A DNA stretch of 64,000 nt from Pseudomonas fluorescens (GTDB lineage Bacteria > Pseudomonadota > Gammaproteobacteria > Pseudomonadales > Pseudomonadaceae). Where the stretch lies: assembly GCF_900636825.1 (NCBI RefSeq), contig NZ_LR134318.1, positions 1,087,501-1,151,500 on the forward strand, in the 5' to 3' direction. The position numbers and the translations under genes are program-made. Shown here one piece after another: positions 8,200-16,735 of the stretch. Below the pieces are notes generated by a model. The model was not told the origin of the DNA, ran no database searches, and was given only the letters and a program-made list of their open reading frames with translations. Every line of letters starts with the position of its first letter. The stretch's first letter is position 1.

Positions 8200-8766
8200 G
8201 TGCTGATCGGTCGCCCACCGGAATCGCGCGACGACGAACCGCGTGGGGCGCGTGCGCATTTTCTCCAGGTGTTCCTGTCGCAGCGTTCGCAAATGGAGGC
8301 GCTGGTGAACCGGCGTGTCGGCTGTCGGGCGACGGCGGCGGACCTGGTGCAGGATCTGTTTCTGCGTTTCTGGCGGCGGCCACTGGTGCAGGTCGAGGAA
8401 CTCAGCACCTACCTGTTGCGCTGCGCCGGCAATATCGCCATCGATCATCTGCGCAGCGAAGGCACGCGCACGCGGATTAACGAAGACTGGCAACCAGACG
8501 AACCGGACAGTCATGGCAGCGAGCCGCAAGCCGCGCTCGAAGCGGGCAACGATTTGCGCCACGTCGAAGCGGCGTTGCGTGCCTTGCCCGAGCGCACTCG
8601 GCAGATTTTTTTGCTCAATCGCATCCACGGCCGCAAGTACGCGGAAATCGCCAAAGTCATGGGGCTGTCCCAAAGTGCCGTGGAAAAACATATGATGCGC
8701 GCCCTCGAGGCCTGCAAGGCCAGCCTGCGCGAACCCGCGCCACGCTTGCCAGGGAAAGCACCGTGA
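8200..8766 (+). CDS. ECF sigma factor, iron-starvation type
   Basis: A 188-residue FecI/FpvI-like sigma factor. Region 2 reads ADLVQDLFLRFWRRP...STYLLRCAGNIAIDHLRSE and region 4 reads KYAEIAKVMGLSQSAVEKHMMRALEAC. It begins with GTG one base after the DUF3325 stop and overlaps the anti-sigma gene by four bases (GTGA), so all five plus-strand genes from 5984 appear co-translated. It presumably drives the receptor gene at 9924. Paralogous to fecI at 5308-5796 but clearly different in sequence. Confidence 0.9.
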   Translation: MLIGRPPESRDDEPRGARAHFLQVFLSQRSQMEALVNRRVGCRATAADLVQDLFLRFWRRPLVQVEELSTYLLRCAGNIAIDHLRSEGTRTRINEDWQPDEPDSHGSEPQAALEAGNDLRHVEAALRALPERTRQIFLLNRIHGRKYAEIAKVMGLSQSAVEKHMMRALEACKASLREPAPRLPGKAP

Positions 8767-9752
8767 AGCCAGCCGATTCCATCACCCCGACCGCCGCCCA
8801 GGAGCAGGCCGCCCTGGCTTGGCTAAGTCTGTTGCATGATCGGCCGAGCGCGGGCGATCAACTGATCTTCAGCCAATGGTTGCGCGCCGATCCGGCGCAC
8901 GCCGAGGCTTACGCCCAGGCGCAGGTCATCTGGGAGCTGAGCGAAGGCCCGGCGCAGGCGCTGGCTGCGGAAGAGGCGGTGGCGTTGCAGGGCTATCTCG
9001 GTGCGATGGATCGACCGCGTCGGCGACCGCTTTTACGCTGGTCGGGCGCGCTGGCAATGGCGGCGTGTCTGGTGCTGATGATCAGCCTGGGGACGGGCTG
9101 GCAACCGCAGCGCTGGATCGAAGATCTCGGTGCCGATTACGTTTCCGCGCCCGGTGAGATTCGTACGGTGACGCTGGCCGATCAATCGCAAGTAACGCTC
9201 GATGCCGACAGCGCCATCGCCGTGGATTTCGGCCACGGCGAGCGGCGCGTGCAACTGCGACGCGGCGCCGGTTTCTTCAGCGTCACCCACACCGGCGATC
9301 CGTTCGTGGTCACGGCCGAGGAGGGCGAGGCGCGGGTACTCGGCACGCAATTCGAAGTGCGGCTGCAACCTCGCGGGGCGCAGGTTACGGTGCTGTCAGG
9401 ACGTGTTGGCGTGCAGGCGAATCGCGACGGCAATCAGCAGATCCTCAGCGCTGGTCAGCAGTTGGCTTACGCTGGCGGAGCGGCGCAGACGCCTCATGCG
9501 GTGGACAGCGAGGCGCAACTGGCCTGGCGCCAGGGCTGGCTGACGTATTACCAGGCGACGCTGGCGGAGGTTGTTGAAGATTTGCGGCGCTACTATCCGG
9601 GGCGGATTGTGTTGTTGAACGATCAGTTGGCCGAGCGCAAGGTCAGTGGCAGTTTTCCGAGCAAGGATCCGCAAGCGGTGCTCAGCTCCCTGCAAGGGGT
9701 GATGGGGTTTGAGCAGCATCGGGTGCTTGGGCATTTGATTATTTTGCGCTGA
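8763..9752 (+). CDS. FecR-family anti-sigma factor
   Basis: A 329-residue single-pass membrane regulator. N-terminal cytoplasmic part with FSQWLRADPAHAEAYAQAQ (36-54), an R86-R87-R88 cluster, a membrane segment at about 92-111, then a periplasmic FecR domain (VTLADQSQVTLDADSAIAVDF) and a C-terminal STN-like part (LAEVVEDLRRYYPGRIVLL). GTG start inside the overlap with the sigma gene. It should control the sigma factor next to it in response to the receptor at 9924. Confidence 0.88.
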   Translation: MKPADSITPTAAQEQAALAWLSLLHDRPSAGDQLIFSQWLRADPAHAEAYAQAQVIWELSEGPAQALAAEEAVALQGYLGAMDRPRRRPLLRWSGALAMAACLVLMISLGTGWQPQRWIEDLGADYVSAPGEIRTVTLADQSQVTLDADSAIAVDFGHGERRVQLRRGAGFFSVTHTGDPFVVTAEEGEARVLGTQFEVRLQPRGAQVTVLSGRVGVQANRDGNQQILSAGQQLAYAGGAAQTPHAVDSEAQLAWRQGWLTYYQATLAEVVEDLRRYYPGRIVLLNDQLAERKVSGSFPSKDPQAVLSSLQGVMGFEQHRVLGHLIILR

Positions 9753-9759
9753 GGCAAAG

Positions 9760-9813
9760 TCAAAAGATCGCAGCCTCCGGCAGCTCCTACATTTGGGCTG
9801 CGATCTTTTGATC
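9760..9813. repeat. Short REP pair of the GATCTTTTGATC class
   Basis: Compact inverted pair: CAAAAGATCGCAGCCTCCGG with CAGCTCCTACA, then GCTGCGATCTTTTGATC. The right arm lacks the GTAGGAGC head, so it is a truncated REPIN. It lies between the anti-sigma and receptor genes. Confidence 0.75.
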
Positions 9814-9878
9814 TTCAAAAATATTTGCAAATTTGTGATGAGGTAAATTCGGGCCCGATCCGTGTAATGACTGAAACG

Positions 9879-9891
9879 GCGAATCATTCGC
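9879..9891. promoter_or_regulatory. Palindrome upstream of the second TonB receptor
   Basis: GCGAAT-C-ATTCGC, perfect 6-base arms, 33 bases before the receptor ATG. It resembles part of a Fur-type operator, or it may overlap the promoter used by the adjacent sigma factor. Identity of the binding protein is unknown. Confidence 0.35.
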
Positions 9892-9923
9892 ATCCGTTGC
9901 GGTTCTACACAGGTCATTGAGCA

Positions 9924-12353
9924 ATGAAGTCCAAGGCAAAATCGGGTTCGGTCAAACAGTGGTTGGGCGTGTCGGCAATGAGTTTTTCTGCTCTGGCGTT
10001 ATTGCCGATCAGCGTGGCGTTTGCCGCTGAGACCGTCAGCAGCCAGGCACAGAAACAGTTTGATTTCGCCTTGGTCGCCAAACCGCTGCCCCAAGCGCTT
10101 AACGACTTCAGCCGCGTCACCGGGCAAAGCGTGGTCTACACCGATGAAGCGCCGTACAGCCTCAACGCCCCTGCGGTAAAGGGTCGGATGAGCGCGGAGG
10201 TAGCGTTGCAACGTTTGCTCGACGGTTCCGGCCTGAGCTTTCGCCGCACTGACAGCCACACTTTGGCGCTGCAACCGAAACCCACCGAGGGTGCGCTGAA
10301 TCTCGGCGCCACCACCATCACTTCACTGCGCGACGATTCGATGAGTTACCAGCCGCCGGAAACCAGTTCGGTGATGCGCTCCTCGGCGTCCCTGCAAGAA
10401 GTCCCGCAGACCGTCAACGTGACCCCCGCGCAAGTGATCCGCGATCAGGCGCCACGCAATCTCGACGATGCGCTGGCCAATGTCAGCGGCATCACCCAAG
10501 GCAACACCCTGGCGAGTACCCAGGACTCGGTAATGACCCGCGGTTTCGGTGACAACCGCAATGGTTCGATCATGCGTGACGGCATGCCGATCGTGCAGGG
10601 CCGTGGCATGAACGCCACCGTCGACCGTGTCGAAGTGCTCAAGGGGCCGGCCTCGTTGTTGTACGGCATTCAGGATCCGGGCGGCGTGGTCAATATGGTC
10701 AGCAAGAAGCCTGAATTGACGCCATACAACGCCTTGACGGCGCGCGGCTCGACCTATGGCGACGGCAAAAACGGCAGCGGCGGCACCTTCGACAGCACCG
10801 GCGCGCTGGGCGATTCCGGGCTGGCTTATCGCATGGTGCTCGATCATGAAGATGAAGATTACTGGCGCAACTTTGGTACCCATCGCGAAACCCTGATCGC
10901 CCCGTCGCTGGCCTGGTTCGGCGACAGCACCACGCTGTTGTTCGCATACGAGCATCGTGAATTTCTGACACCGTTCGATCGTGGCACGCTGATCGATCCG
11001 CGAACCAACCATCCGCTGGACATCTCGCGCAACGAGCGCCTCGACGAGCCGCTCAACAACATGGAAGGGCGTTCGGATCTGTATCACTTCGAAGCGGATC
11101 ACCAACTCAACGATGACTGGAAAGCGCACTTGGGCTACAGCTGGAATCGCGAAACCTACGACGCCAGCCAAGTCCGCGTGACAGCCATCAACACCCGCAA
11201 CGGCACGCTGACCCGCAGCATGGACGGCACGCAAAACGCGATCAGCACCGATCGTTTCACCACCGCCAGCCTGGAAGGGAAAGTCAATGTGCTGGGCATG
11301 CAGCATGATCTGGTGTTCGGCGTCGACGACGAGTACCGCAAGATCTATCGCGAGGATCTGATCCGGCAAAAAAGCCTGACCACGTTCAGCTACCTCAATC
11401 CGGTGTACGGCCGCGAAGTGGTGGGCACCACGGTGAGCGCGCCGGACAGTGCGCAGACCGATGAACTGCGCAGCGATTCGTTGTTTCTGCAGGACTCGAT
11501 TCACCTCAACGATCAGTGGATTCTGGTCGCCGGTGGACGCTTCCAGGAATATGACCAGTACGCCGGCAAAGGCGTGCCGTTCCAGGCCAATACCGACAGC
11601 AACGGGCAAAAGTGGGTGCCGCGCGCCGGTCTGGTGTATCGCTACACCGACGCGCTGTCGTTTTACGGCAGCTATACCGAATCGTTCAAGCCCAACTCGA
11701 CCATCGCGCCGCTGAGCGGCAGCAGCACCGTGCTCGACGGCAGCATCGCCCCCGAGGAAGCCAAGTCATGGGAACTGGGTGCGCGTCTGGATATGCCGGG
11801 GCAAATCACCGGCAACATTGCCCTTTTCGACATCAAGAAACGCAATGTGCTAGTGGCCAACTCGGAAGGCCCGACGACGATTTACAGTGCCGCCGGTGAG
11901 GTGCGTTCTCGAGGTCTGGAAGTCGACCTTAGCGGTCAATTGAGCGAGCGCTGGAGCCTGATCGGCAGCTACGCCTACACCGATGCCGAAGTGACCGAAG
12001 ACCCGGATTACAAAGGCAATCGCCTGCAAAACGTAGCGAAGAACAGCGGTTCGCTGTCGGCAGTGTATGACTTCGGCAGCGTGATCGGTGGCGACCGGTT
12101 GCGCGTAGGCGCGGGCGCGCGTTATGTCGGTGAGCGTGCGGGTAACGCGGTGAATGATTTCGACCTGCCGAGTTATACCGTTGCCGATGCGTTTGCCACT
12201 TACGAAACGCGGGTTGAAGGGCAGAAGGTCAAGTTCCAGCTGAACGTGAAGAACCTGTTTGACCGCACTTACTACACGTCATCGGCGAGCCGGTTCTTTG
12301 TATCGATGGGGGATTCGCGGCAGGTTTCGCTGTCCAGCACCCTGGAGTTTTAA
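9924..12353 (+). CDS. TonB-dependent siderophore receptor with STN domain
   Basis: An 809-residue outer-membrane receptor. Signal peptide ending near ISVAFAAE; STN signalling domain at about residues 45-115 (FALVAKPLPQALNDFSRVTG... LQRLLDGSGLSFRR); plug with SLQEVPQTVNVTPAQVI, IMRDGMPIVQGRGMNATVDR and VEVLKGPASLLYGIQDPGG; then a barrel ending in a terminal phenylalanine (SLSSTLEF). The plug pattern is that of hydroxamate-type receptors (FpvA/FhuE/FoxA group), but the exact siderophore cannot be read from sequence. The preceding sigma/anti-sigma pair and the STN domain mark it as a cell-surface signalling receptor. Confidence 0.92.
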   Translation: MKSKAKSGSVKQWLGVSAMSFSALALLPISVAFAAETVSSQAQKQFDFALVAKPLPQALNDFSRVTGQSVVYTDEAPYSLNAPAVKGRMSAEVALQRLLDGSGLSFRRTDSHTLALQPKPTEGALNLGATTITSLRDDSMSYQPPETSSVMRSSASLQEVPQTVNVTPAQVIRDQAPRNLDDALANVSGITQGNTLASTQDSVMTRGFGDNRNGSIMRDGMPIVQGRGMNATVDRVEVLKGPASLLYGIQDPGGVVNMVSKKPELTPYNALTARGSTYGDGKNGSGGTFDSTGALGDSGLAYRMVLDHEDEDYWRNFGTHRETLIAPSLAWFGDSTTLLFAYEHREFLTPFDRGTLIDPRTNHPLDISRNERLDEPLNNMEGRSDLYHFEADHQLNDDWKAHLGYSWNRETYDASQVRVTAINTRNGTLTRSMDGTQNAISTDRFTTASLEGKVNVLGMQHDLVFGVDDEYRKIYREDLIRQKSLTTFSYLNPVYGREVVGTTVSAPDSAQTDELRSDSLFLQDSIHLNDQWILVAGGRFQEYDQYAGKGVPFQANTDSNGQKWVPRAGLVYRYTDALSFYGSYTESFKPNSTIAPLSGSSTVLDGSIAPEEAKSWELGARLDMPGQITGNIALFDIKKRNVLVANSEGPTTIYSAAGEVRSRGLEVDLSGQLSERWSLIGSYAYTDAEVTEDPDYKGNRLQNVAKNSGSLSAVYDFGSVIGGDRLRVGAGARYVGERAGNAVNDFDLPSYTVADAFATYETRVEGQKVKFQLNVKNLFDRTYYTSSASRFFVSMGDSRQVSLSSTLEF

Positions 12354-12367
12354 GGCGAGATCAAAAG

Positions 12368-12520
12368 CCCCTCACCCTCTCCCCGAGGGAGAGGGGACCG
12401 ACCGTGACGACTTCAAAGTAATGCTCGGAACCTATAATCGACTCGGTCATTCAGGTCGATGTATAGCGCCAGACACCTCGGTCGGCCCCCTCTCCCTTTG
12501 GGAGAGGGCTGGGGTGAGGG
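12368..12520. repeat. MITE-like repeat copy C
   Basis: Begins CCCTCACCCTCTCCCC and ends GGGAGAGGGCTGGGGTGAGGG, so the ends form the same imperfect inverted pair as copies A, B and D. The interior diverges except for a core ATAATCGACTCGG. It occupies nearly all of the gap between the receptor stop and the AraC gene stop. Confidence 0.75.
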
Positions 12521-12529
12521 GAGACGAGT

Positions 12530-13402
12530 TCAGCGCAAAAACGCCTGCCGATACTCGCCAGGCGTCCCGCCCAACACCTGCTTGAACCGATTGGTGAAAT
12601 GACTCGCACTGGCGAATCCGCATGCCAATGCAATCTCGCCCAACGGCAGCGCCGTCCCACGCAGCAGATCCCGCGCCCGGCTCAAACGGCGCGCCAGCAC
12701 GTATTGATGCGGCGGCAAGCCGAAGCTGGTGCGAAACATGCGCGCAAAATGATATTCGGATAAAGCACACAACCCGGCCAGTTGCCCGAGGCTGATCGGC
12801 TCGGCCAACTGCGTGTCGATGTACTCGACCAGTTGTCGGCGCTGGTGCGGTGCGAGGCCGCCCTTCAAGCGCAAACCCTGACGCGCGCCAACATGGCTGA
12901 GCAGGGTATGGCTGATCAATTCATGGGCAAGGCTGCTGGTCAGCAAGCGTTCGGCGGGCTCGTCCCAATTCTGCGTCAGCAACTGACGAAAGCGCTGCGC
13001 CTGCTGCGGGTCTTCGAGAAAGGTCTGTTCGCGCATCTGCATTTCCCGAGGTTCACGGTCGAGCAGCGTGACGCAACCCAGGGCGAATTGTTCGGCGCTG
13101 AAATACAGATGAGCGAGGCGGATGTCGCCATTGATCACCCAGCCGGACTCATGGTCCGCCGGCAAAATGCATAACTTGTCCGGCCCGCCCTTGTTGCCCG
13201 GCTGGCCACGGCGAAAGGTGCCGGTGCCGCCGGCGATGTAGCACGACAGCGTGTGATGGCTCGGCGCGGCGTATTCCTGAGCGTCGTGGTGATTGGTCCA
13301 CAGTGCGGCGGACAAGCCGTCGCCGAGCTCGGCACTGCGCAACAGGCGCGCGTTCGGCGAGCTGCTGAGTGCCTGGAAGACTTGCAGGGTATCGATGGCC
13401 AT
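12530..13402 (-). CDS. AraC-family transcriptional regulator
   Basis: A 290-residue regulator: an N-terminal cupin-like ligand domain (HHTLSCYIAGGTGTFRRGQ...) and a C-terminal double helix-turn-helix, first PISLGQLAGLCALSEYHFAR and second LPLGEIALACGFASASHFTN, followed by FKQVLGGTPGEYRQ. The start at 13402 (MAIDTLQVF) has a GGAG site about 10 bases upstream; the open frame continues further upstream but without a site. It is divergent from the DMT transporter at 13686, which is the most likely target by position. Confidence 0.88.
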   Translation of the reverse strand: MAIDTLQVFQALSSSPNARLLRSAELGDGLSAALWTNHHDAQEYAAPSHHTLSCYIAGGTGTFRRGQPGNKGGPDKLCILPADHESGWVINGDIRLAHLYFSAEQFALGCVTLLDREPREMQMREQTFLEDPQQAQRFRQLLTQNWDEPAERLLTSSLAHELISHTLLSHVGARQGLRLKGGLAPHQRRQLVEYIDTQLAEPISLGQLAGLCALSEYHFARMFRTSFGLPPHQYVLARRLSRARDLLRGTALPLGEIALACGFASASHFTNRFKQVLGGTPGEYRQAFLR

Positions 13403-13536
13403 AGTCGCTTCTCTCCAACGCCTTGCATCGTACCCTTTAGAAGCTGGCATGCCAGCCTGTCGGGCGACAAATGCGCAAGATTGTGCAAGCGCTCCGGTGC
13501 TCGGTGCCTCACGCTCTATTCCTCTCCAGCGTGTTA

Positions 13537-13652
13537 CTTGTGGCGAGGGGCTGGCTCTCGCTTGACTGCGCAGCACTCACGAATGATGTGCAGGCGGCCT
13601 GATACCTGAGGCCGCTCCGCAGCCGGGACGAGCAAGCTCGCTCGCCACATGA
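13537..13652. repeat. Diverged REPIN in the araC/DMT intergenic region
   Basis: TTGTGGCGAGGGGCTGGCTC on the left and GAGCAAGCTCGCTCGCCACA on the right form an inverted pair of another REP class around a 70-base spacer. Confidence 0.6.
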
Positions 13653-13685
13653 CCGCGCATGGAATGACTTTCAGGAGCTGGCGTC

Positions 13686-14585
13686 ATGAACCTATCGCTT
13701 TACTTACTCACTGTGCTGATCTGGGGCACCACCTGGATTGCCTTGAAATGGCAATTGGGCGTGGTGGCGATTCCGGTCTCGATCGTTTACCGCTTCGGTC
13801 TCGCCGCGCTGATTCTGTTTGCGCTGCTGGTGCTCAGCCGTCGCCTGCAGCCGATGAACCGCCGCGGTCATATGATTTGCGTAGCACAAGGATTGTGTCT
13901 GTTCTGCGTCAATTTCATGTGTTTCCTGACCGCCAGCCAATGGATTCCCAGCGGCCTTGTGGCCGTGGTGTTTTCCACTGCGACCCTGTGGAATGCGCTG
14001 AATGCGCGGGTGTTCTTCCGGCAGCGCATCGCGCGTAATGTGCTGATGGGTGGTGCGCTCGGCCTGTTCGGTCTGGGCATGTTGTTCTGGCCGGAGCTGG
14101 CCGGGCATCACGCCAGCCCGCAAACCTTGCTGGGGCTTGGCTTGGCGTTGTGCGGCACATTGTGCTTTTCCGCCGGCAACATGCTTTCGAGCCTGCAACA
14201 AAAGGCCGGTCTCAAACCGCTGACCACCAATGCCTGGGGCATGGCTTACGGCGCGGCGATGCTGTCGGTGTGGTGCCTGGTCAAAGGTATTCCGTTCGAC
14301 ATGGACTGGTCGCCACGCTATGTCGGCGCGCTGCTGTATCTGGTTATTCCGGGTTCGGTAATCGGTTTCACTGCTTATCTGACACTGGTCGGGCGCATGG
14401 GGCCAGAGCGTGCGGCTTACTGCACCGTGTTGTTTCCAGTAGTGGCGCTGAATGTCTCGGCGTTTGCTGAAGGCTACCAATGGACAGCGCCAGCGCTGAT
14501 CGGCTTGGTGCTGGTCATGTTGGGCAATGTTCTGGTGTTTCGTAAACCCAAACCGCTGACGCTTTTGCAAGGCAAGTTGGTTTGA
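13686..14585 (+). CDS. EamA/DMT-family transporter
   Basis: A 299-residue inner-membrane protein with about ten hydrophobic segments arranged as two EamA halves. It begins MNLSLYLLTVLIWGTTWIAL, the characteristic DMT start, and carries SRRLQPMNRRGHM between segments 2 and 3. A GGAG site lies 8 bases before the ATG. Such proteins export metabolites or drugs; the substrate is not apparent. Divergent AraC regulator upstream. Confidence 0.88.
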   Translation: MNLSLYLLTVLIWGTTWIALKWQLGVVAIPVSIVYRFGLAALILFALLVLSRRLQPMNRRGHMICVAQGLCLFCVNFMCFLTASQWIPSGLVAVVFSTATLWNALNARVFFRQRIARNVLMGGALGLFGLGMLFWPELAGHHASPQTLLGLGLALCGTLCFSAGNMLSSLQQKAGLKPLTTNAWGMAYGAAMLSVWCLVKGIPFDMDWSPRYVGALLYLVIPGSVIGFTAYLTLVGRMGPERAAYCTVLFPVVALNVSAFAEGYQWTAPALIGLVLVMLGNVLVFRKPKPLTLLQGKLV

Positions 14586-14603
14586 ACGCGAGAGCGCTGA
14601 ACT

Positions 14604-15113
14604 TCAGCGCTCGACTTTCAGTGTGAGATAAATCATTGCCGGGAAGATGAAATCGACTATATCCCGCGCCCAATCCTTCGCATTCCATGATTGTGAAGTA
14701 TCCATGTCGAACCACTCGACGCCAACCGTTTGCAGACACACGTAGTAGATGAATATGGCGGCCAGAATACCCATGATCGAAAACTTTTTCGCTTCATGAA
14801 AAACCTCCGCCGATGCATTGACGCAGCGATACAACTGGTAAGTACCGATCAGGCAAAGCACCGTGTAGATGACTTCCATGGTGATGATGAACCAGTAGAT
14901 ACGGTGGTGAATCATCGGCGAGTCAATTGCCCGGTACATCAGGTTTTCGCCGCCGTCGGTGGTGTCCATGCTCAGGATATGCGCGACGTAGGCGTAGTTT
15001 GATTCGTAATCGGTAAAGTTTTGAAACATGACTAAAAGTCCGAAGAAGCTTATATAAGCCATCAGAATGACTTTGCTGTAGCGGATGAGTTTGTCTGTGG
15101 TCAGGTTGTTCAC
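14604..15113 (-). CDS. DUF2165 family membrane protein
   Basis: A 169-residue protein with four hydrophobic segments and the DUF2165 hallmark NFTDYESNYAYVAHILSMDTT, followed by paired tryptophans near the end (SQSWNAKDWARD). Start: a GTG at 15113 has a GGAG site 9-10 bases upstream; an in-frame TTG at 15134 would add seven residues. Function of the family is unknown. Its codon use and AT content are looser than the neighbours. It faces the DMT gene end to end. Confidence 0.78.
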   Translation of the reverse strand: MNNLTTDKLIRYSKVILMAYISFFGLLVMFQNFTDYESNYAYVAHILSMDTTDGGENLMYRAIDSPMIHHRIYWFIITMEVIYTVLCLIGTYQLYRCVNASAEVFHEAKKFSIMGILAAIFIYYVCLQTVGVEWFDMDTSQSWNAKDWARDIVDFIFPAMIYLTLKVER

Positions 15114-15226
15114 GGGGTTTGCTCTCCATGGCAATTAATCAATTAATTGATGCGTGCGAGAGCTTATATTGCAGGTGCGCGATTTTGTTTGTTGTTTAAT
15201 TGCGAGTTATGTAGTCAGCACAAGTA

Positions 15227-15260
15227 AGGGCCAGCGCATTGTTGCGCTGGCCCTTTTTTT
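15227..15260 (+). terminator. Stem-loop with T tract downstream of the hydroxyacid dehydrogenase
   Basis: AAGGGCCAGCGCA / TGCGCTGGCCCTT is a perfect 13-base stem with a short TTGT loop. The T run lies on the plus-strand side, adjoining the minus-strand stop codon, so in the gene's own direction it lacks a good T tract. Confidence 0.7.
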
Positions 15261-16234
15261 CAGCCGCGCCAGACTTGCGGATTGACCAGATCCTGTGGGC
15301 GTTCGCCGAGCAAGGCGCTGCGCAGATTGGCAACGGCGCGGTTGGCCATGGCTTCGCGGGTTTCGTGAGTCGCCGAGCCGATGTGGGGCAGGGTCACGGC
15401 ATTTTTCAGTTGGAACAGCGGCGACTCGGCCAGCGGTTCTTTTTCATAGACGTCGAGACCGGCGCCACGGATGCGGTCGTTCTGCAGGGCTTCGATCAGC
15501 GCAGGTTCGTCGACGACGGGGCCGCGAGAGATGTTGACCAGGATTGCGCCAGGTTTCATCAATGCCAGTTCGCGGTGGCTGATCAAGTGGCGGGTCTTGT
15601 CGCTGAGGGGCACTACCAGGCAGACGAAATCGGCTTCGGCGAGCAGTTGGTCGAGGCTGCGGAATTGTGCACCGAGTTGTTGTTCCAGTTCGGTTTTGCG
15701 GCTGTTGCCGCTGTAGAGAATCGGCATGTTGAAGCCAAAGTGGCCACGCCGGGCGACAGCCGCGCCGATGTTGCCCATGCCAACGATGCCGAGGGTTTTG
15801 CCGTGTACGTCAGAGCCGAACAGCGGGGCGCCGACACTGGCTTGCCATTGGCCGGCCTTGGTCCAGGCGTCGAGTTCGGCGACGCGGCGGGCGCTGCTCA
15901 TGATCAGCGCGAAGGCCAGGTCGGCGGTGCTTTCGGTGAGCACGTCCGGGGTGTTAGTGAGCATGATTCCGCGTTGGTTGAAGTAGTCGAGGTCGTAGTT
16001 GTCGTAGCCGACGGAGACGCTGGAGACCACTTCGAGTTTTGTTGCGTTTTCAAGTTGAGCCTGGCCGAGTTTGCGACCAACGCCGATGAGGCCGTGGGCG
16101 TGGGGCAGGGCTTCGTTGAATTGGGCGTTGATGTCGCCGTTCTTTGGGTTGGGGACGATGACGTCGAATTCTTCTTTGAGGCGTTCGATCATGGGAGGGG
16201 TGATGCGGCTGAAGGCCAGGACTGTTTTTTTCAT
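15260..16234 (-). CDS. D-2-hydroxyacid dehydrogenase (GhrB / 2-ketogluconate reductase type)
   Basis: A 324-residue NAD(P)H-dependent reductase of 2-oxo acids such as glyoxylate, hydroxypyruvate or 2-ketogluconate. Substrate-domain segment SSVSVGYDNYDLDYFNQRGI, Rossmann motif TLGIVGMGNIGAAVARR, active-site arginine in NISRGPVVDEPALIEAL, glutamate in GLDVYEKEPL and the catalytic histidine in LPHIGSATHETRE. It is closest in pattern to GhrB/TkrA; several paralogues occur in Pseudomonas, so substrate is open. It stands alone. Confidence 0.88.
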   Translation of the reverse strand: MKKTVLAFSRITPPMIERLKEEFDVIVPNPKNGDINAQFNEALPHAHGLIGVGRKLGQAQLENATKLEVVSSVSVGYDNYDLDYFNQRGIMLTNTPDVLTESTADLAFALIMSSARRVAELDAWTKAGQWQASVGAPLFGSDVHGKTLGIVGMGNIGAAVARRGHFGFNMPILYSGNSRKTELEQQLGAQFRSLDQLLAEADFVCLVVPLSDKTRHLISHRELALMKPGAILVNISRGPVVDEPALIEALQNDRIRGAGLDVYEKEPLAESPLFQLKNAVTLPHIGSATHETREAMANRAVANLRSALLGERPQDLVNPQVWRG

Positions 16235-16359
16235 CGTTTTGGCTCTTGTTCGGGCTTGATGCCAAGCACGCTAACATTTCTGGCTCGGGGTTGTCTTGGC
16301 GGCCTCTGGGCCGACCATGCTGTTGGGGGGGGTGGGGGGATATCCGGTTTTTCGGGTGT

Positions 16360-16680
16360 GGCTGATTGCGGTTCCGCCCTTACGGCGGGTCACTTTTTCC
16401 AGACGCCGAAAAAGTAACCAAAAAGGCTTGCTCCTGCGTTCGGCCCTCGCAGGCTCGGGTTCCTTCGCTGCGGGATCGATCCGGGCGCAGCGCCTCCGGT
16501 TTGCTTCGCTGCACCTCCTCTCGCTGTGTTCGACTTCGTCGAACGGTCGCTGCGCTCCCACCCCCGGATCAATCCCTCCGCTCAGCCTTCCGACGTCGCC
16601 CGTGGATCAAGGTCAAGAGCGGGACGCGAGCTTGCGCTCATTGTTGAGTGGTGCGGCTTCGCCGCGGGCAGCTGCGCTGC
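16360..16680. repeat. Unclassified element with ACTTTTTC hairpin and many short inverted repeats
   Basis: Begins with GGTTCCGCCCTTACGGCGGG, then a perfect hairpin ACTTTTTC (16392-16399) / GAAAAAGT (16408-16415). About 250 bases follow that are rich in small palindromes, e.g. TTCGACTTCGTCGAA and GCGGCTTCGCCGC. No coding signal matches the period of the base composition. I recall similar stretches between Pseudomonas genes but cannot verify a family name. It opens the 848-base gap 16235-17082. Confidence 0.45.
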
Positions 16681-16735
16681 TTTTTCGCCGAAGGCGGCCT
16701 GACAGCCGACCTGAATTCGGCGGATTGCTTGCACA

